A stretch of 64,000 bases of DNA from the NCBI GenBank assembly GCA_023653785.1, contig JAMKCH010088182.1:288780-352779 (forward strand), in the 5' to 3' direction. Below the pieces are notes generated by a model. That model saw only the letters and a list, made by a program, of their open reading frames with translations, searched no databases and was not told where the DNA came from. A program made the translations under genes and the position numbers. Origin of the DNA: Ophioderma brevispina (lineage: Eukaryota; Echinodermata; Ophiuroidea; Amphilepidida; Ophiodermatidae). Each line of letters begins with the position of its first letter. The stretch's first letter is position 1. Positions 60,551 through 64,000 of this stretch are shown piece by piece.

Positions 60551-61389
60551 TGTCTGGCTTCTTAATAGGGAGCTGCTACCCGTCACAAAATTAATTTTTT
60601 GCTGTATACTTCTTTTGGCGTTTCATCACTCTTATACAATCTATCATGAATCCATTACTTATCATAGACTCAGATTCATGTAGTTGGCTTTACAGGACTC
60701 ACACAGTACCAACAACAACCCAAACTGGACTGTTTCCATCAGATATTTCCACCCCTATTTACCGCCATCAGCCCGTGCCATCCATGACCTGCTCTTAATT
60801 CTTGATTTTGCAAAAGCTCGTCCTTGAAATTCTGGCGGGCCCCTGCTTCTGAATCGCCTTTCGTCTTTTTTACCCAATTATTATTGCTACATTTTTAGGG
60901 GGCAAAATTATGAAACACAATTGCTTTACAATTGACGAAGAGCGTTGCTTGTTTTTGCTTAACACATAGCCAATTACTGAGTGCACCCTGTTGTACGGTA
61001 ACTCATATCATATAAATTCACTGTTTAAATGAGTGATTGAGTAAAGTGCTTATAATTAGAATGAAAAATCTACGTGGAACAAATGTTATCACTATATACT
61101 CAAATCTAAATGCCTTTTTTTTCTTTTGATTCTTCTTTAATGAATTAATGTTGATTCTCGAAGTCCCTATGTGGTAGCTTCGAAGATAATGCATTCACAA
61201 CAGCCTATTGAACCGCCCTTACACCAACGGCGGTTACCAGATTAGTGGTCCTATGTTATTACCGATGAAATATATATTGTATAGAAAAGGAACAACTTTT
61301 CAAGCTTGATCGAACCAGCTATAGTCCGGGTATCCTAGTCCAATTTGTATTGCCTGACCGTACAATTGAGTATGGACACATAGTCCCCG

Positions 61390-62302
61390 GTGCTCCACCC
61401 ATATGACTTTGCGCAAACGTCCACACAAATTGTTTGATGGTTTCTGGGCATCATTGACCTGCTGATTCCAAATCTGGATATGCCACTTTGGGCATCATTG
61501 AGACATGTGAGATGGGGAAAGGGGGTAATTTAACACAGGGGTAAAATTTGTAAATGTTTCATGTGGAATTTGAAATATGTATAGAATTGTTATATCTTGT
61601 CCTAAGGTTTAAAAAAAGGTCTAGTTGCTATACCTGCAACCCCTTTGTGTTTACATACACTCCGACCCAATTTGTTCAAGGTCATCATGGGATTAATTAT
61701 TTACAACCGAATCCGATTTGTTTCAAATTAGTTTCCAATTGTTCGTATGGGAATGTTCAAAACATAAAATACACATTTAACACCCTCATGTCAATCATTG
61801 CTAATGTATCTAACAGAGACTAAATTATTACCCCCCTAGACCCCTGTGGACCTTGTCCATTAATTTCCCCCTTATTTATACCACAAAATGTCCACCATCA
61901 AGTGTGTACCTAATATTTACATTAATATCAAACAGAATTAAAGAATTTGAGCCCATTTTGAAAAGAATCTGTGCATTCTAATTGTTTACCGCACAAGGAT
62001 GACCTTGAACCATTTTAGACTTGATGTGTTAAAAGTAAATGTCCTAGATATAGCAACTCTACCTTTTAATCCATAGGACCAGATGAACTGACTATACACC
62101 CTTTTAAAACACCCATTATGACAAGCAGTTACAAATTTTATACCCCTGTTAATTTACCCTACACCACTAATCCCAAAATGCGCAAGGATGCCAAAGTGGC
62201 ATCATCCATATTTAGATTCAGTAGGTCATCTTGCCTAGAACCATCAACTATTTTGTGTGTACTCTTGCGCAAGGTCACATCAAGGTTCTTTGGAACGAGC
62301 CA
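61390..62302. mobile_element. foldback palindrome in unit B2
   Basis: It is the counterpart of 56070-56980. Left-arm landmarks are 'gccactttgggcatcattga' (61486) and 'aaaaaaaggtctagttgcta' (61611); right-arm landmarks are 'gccaaagtggcatcatccat' (62190) and 'aactctaccttttaatcc' (62057). Confidence 0.7.
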
Positions 62303-62544
62303 CGCACACACAATTTGTTTTTTGCTGAAATGTAAGATTAACGAGTGGTTTATATAGAAATCTGCCGGGTGCCACCTGGGGCATCCTTGAGCTTTTTAAG
62401 AATGCAAGATGGCGTCACCATCAATGACAATTGAATCTATTCACCCTATATTACATAAACTATGGAGTTATTAGATAACTATAGGACCCAATGAAACAAG
62501 AGCATGAGCACTTGCACCATTTGAGTCATAACTCCAAATTCAAA

Positions 62545-63240
62545 ATGGAAGCCAAAATCTAATAATTTTAAATATGCCCTATAACATCAAATATCTACGA
62601 TAAAAATTAAACTGAAGTACATTAGATGTGTTATAGCCAATTATGTTGAGAGACTTATATATGTTTGATACTTTTAAAGTGTAACCGAAAGTCAATCAAA
62701 TGGCAGCCAAAAACGTGAATTAGCTTGAAAAAATACTTTGACATAAATTTTTTAAATATTATCTTCAAGTATAACAATGTTTGTGTCAATGAAACCATTA
62801 TGAAATGTACCTATGATATAACCAATGGTACCAGGTAATCCCGATAAATAAAATGGATCAAATTATAAATTTAGTCCAAAATATGTGAAAAAATGTAATT
62901 CCTATGGTATTTTGACAATTTTCCACCATATTAGTTTTATTTCGATTTTGGCGCATTTAAAACAAATTGAAATATATGTTGCACATTGGTTAGGATCAAA
63001 GGTACATTTCTAATGTCATTGACACATTGATTTCGATTTAAAGGCTGTAATACTTATAAGTTTGTGTCAAGTATTTTTTGAAGATTTTCACGTTTTTGGT
63101 CGCCGTATTGATTGACGTCATGTTACAATTTTAAAAGTATCAGAAATACATTTATTGTGTCTAACAACATAACATAAGTACTTCACGTCTATTTTTATCG
63201 CAGGTATTTGTTGTTATAGGGCATATTTTAAAATTATTGG
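62545..63240. mobile_element. second foldback, about 0.7 kb, complete only here
   Basis: Arms 62545-62870 and 62930-63240 are reverse complements: 'aataattttaaatatgccct' pairs with the complement of 'agggcatattttaaaattat', and 'accaaaaacgtgaa'-type text occurs on both. The same left arm closes unit B1 at 57230-57540, but there the right arm is missing and unit B2 begins. Confidence 0.75.
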
Positions 63241-63251
63241 ATTTTTTGCTT

Positions 63252-64000
63252 TTGTAATAACAAAAAGTTTCATTCTTATCTAAGATAACACGATTGGGGT
63301 TATTTTTACTTAGCGCGTATTTGGAATATAATGAGCAGAATAAAAGCTGGACAAATTTAGAAAGATGTTTAAATTCATTTTCAGGCTGATCAGACAGAAT
63401 TAATAAAAGGCTCTTATGACTAAAAAAGTGCGGCGCGTAGAGGTGCTATCCGTGGAAAATCGCAATATCAAATGTTACACAACACTCAACCTACTCGACT
63501 AATAAAAACTGAGATTTACTACAGTAACACTGCTTGCGATGACGCTAAGTCATATTATTTCATCTTTTTAGCATCTGAACCAAACTGAATTAGGAAATCG
63601 AAATCAAATCCACCAGATACCTTACACGAGAAGCTCGTCCTAGTGACCAGTTTTCGACAGAAAATGTAGAGTTTGATATGACTCTTTACGCTGTACCAAA
63701 GACAGCTTAACCCAGTTTTTGAAATTTACAATTACATTAAGGTTTAGCTTCATTTTTTTTATTAATTTGGTCATTGGGACGCGCATTGGTTTTTGGGGTG
63801 TAAAAGAAGACATGGTCCGCCCAATGCCATAGGCCGGGCCTCATAAACAGAATAAAGCACCGTTGCAGGTGGAGGAGGACCATATACCCTGCCACACCGG
63901 CTTGAAAAAAGAGATTTTTCAACCTCATTACCCGTTAGTGTGCACTTTTCAACCTCATATGCCGTTAAGTGTATTTCAGTAAGAGCAAACACTTCCAGCT
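63252..64000. repeat. third copy of the 3' part of array-A unit, running off the window
   Basis: It starts 'gtaataacaaaaagtttcat' and follows 42312-43155 through 'aagtgcggcgcgtag', 'ccttacacgagaagctcgtc' and the subrepeats. It lacks the T run seen at 42853. It directly follows the foldback 62545-63240 and continues past 64000. Confidence 0.85.

Larger units (their letters stand above)
57566..62905. repeat. tandem duplication B, unit 2 (5.34 kb with inserts)
   Basis: It starts 'gggccatattttttgtgtta' and repeats the modules of unit 1 in order. It is longer because of about 0.9 kb at 58570-59460 that includes a MITE. Single-base indels against unit 1 are very frequent, and homopolymer lengths differ. 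Confidence 0.9.

Overview
This window looks like animal nuclear DNA built almost entirely from transposable elements. It is AT-rich, with short scattered ORFs, microsatellites, tRNA-derived SINEs, MITEs, LINE tails and one large Gypsy-type LTR retrotransposon. I recognise no intact host gene, no complete exon, no rRNA and no functional tRNA. The Gypsy element has integrase upstream of reverse transcriptase, the order described for the Gmr1 group of deuterostome Ty3/Gypsy elements. That, with the SINE, MITE and Helitron content, suggests a marine invertebrate deuterostome, perhaps an echinoderm. The host assignment is an inference with low confidence.

Layout: 1-13 kb holds scattered remnants. 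These are a hairpin-bearing repeat, the C-terminus of a LINE with a restriction-like endonuclease, a SINE, a second LINE tail, a Tc1/mariner transposase pseudogene, a MITE built of short TTGAGTAAA-type motifs, a Helitron-like element, and a SINE carrying an odd poly(T) insertion. 13.98-24.34 kb is one broken Gmr1-like Gypsy element with both LTRs, a polypurine tract and a 4-bp target duplication. Its 5' LTR carries a Tc1-like element, which itself carries a 1.1-kb LTR-like insertion, plus a separate MITE; another MITE sits between integrase and RT. 27.2-28.5 kb is a direct duplication, one copy of which gained a 180-bp insertion. 28.5-35.7 kb shows nothing I can name. 35.8-43.8 kb is a tandem duplication of a 4.04-kb unit. 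44.5-52.9 kb has a second copy of the Tc1-like element, other repeats, SINE pieces and a 0.92-kb foldback element. 53.2-62.9 kb is a second tandem duplication of a 4.35-kb unit that shares modules with the first array and contains foldback palindromes. The window ends in a third copy of the 3' part of the 4.04-kb unit.

Two general points. The LTR pair, the tandem arrays and the repeated elements serve as internal controls: comparing copies reveals exact empty and filled insertion sites. Differences between the long tandem copies, and between the two LTRs, are dominated by single-base indels, and the Gypsy protein remains recognisable piecewise across many frame changes. This fits residual long-read sequence error in repeats as well as genuine decay, so the number of frameshifts should not be taken at face value. 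All identity statements are by eye.
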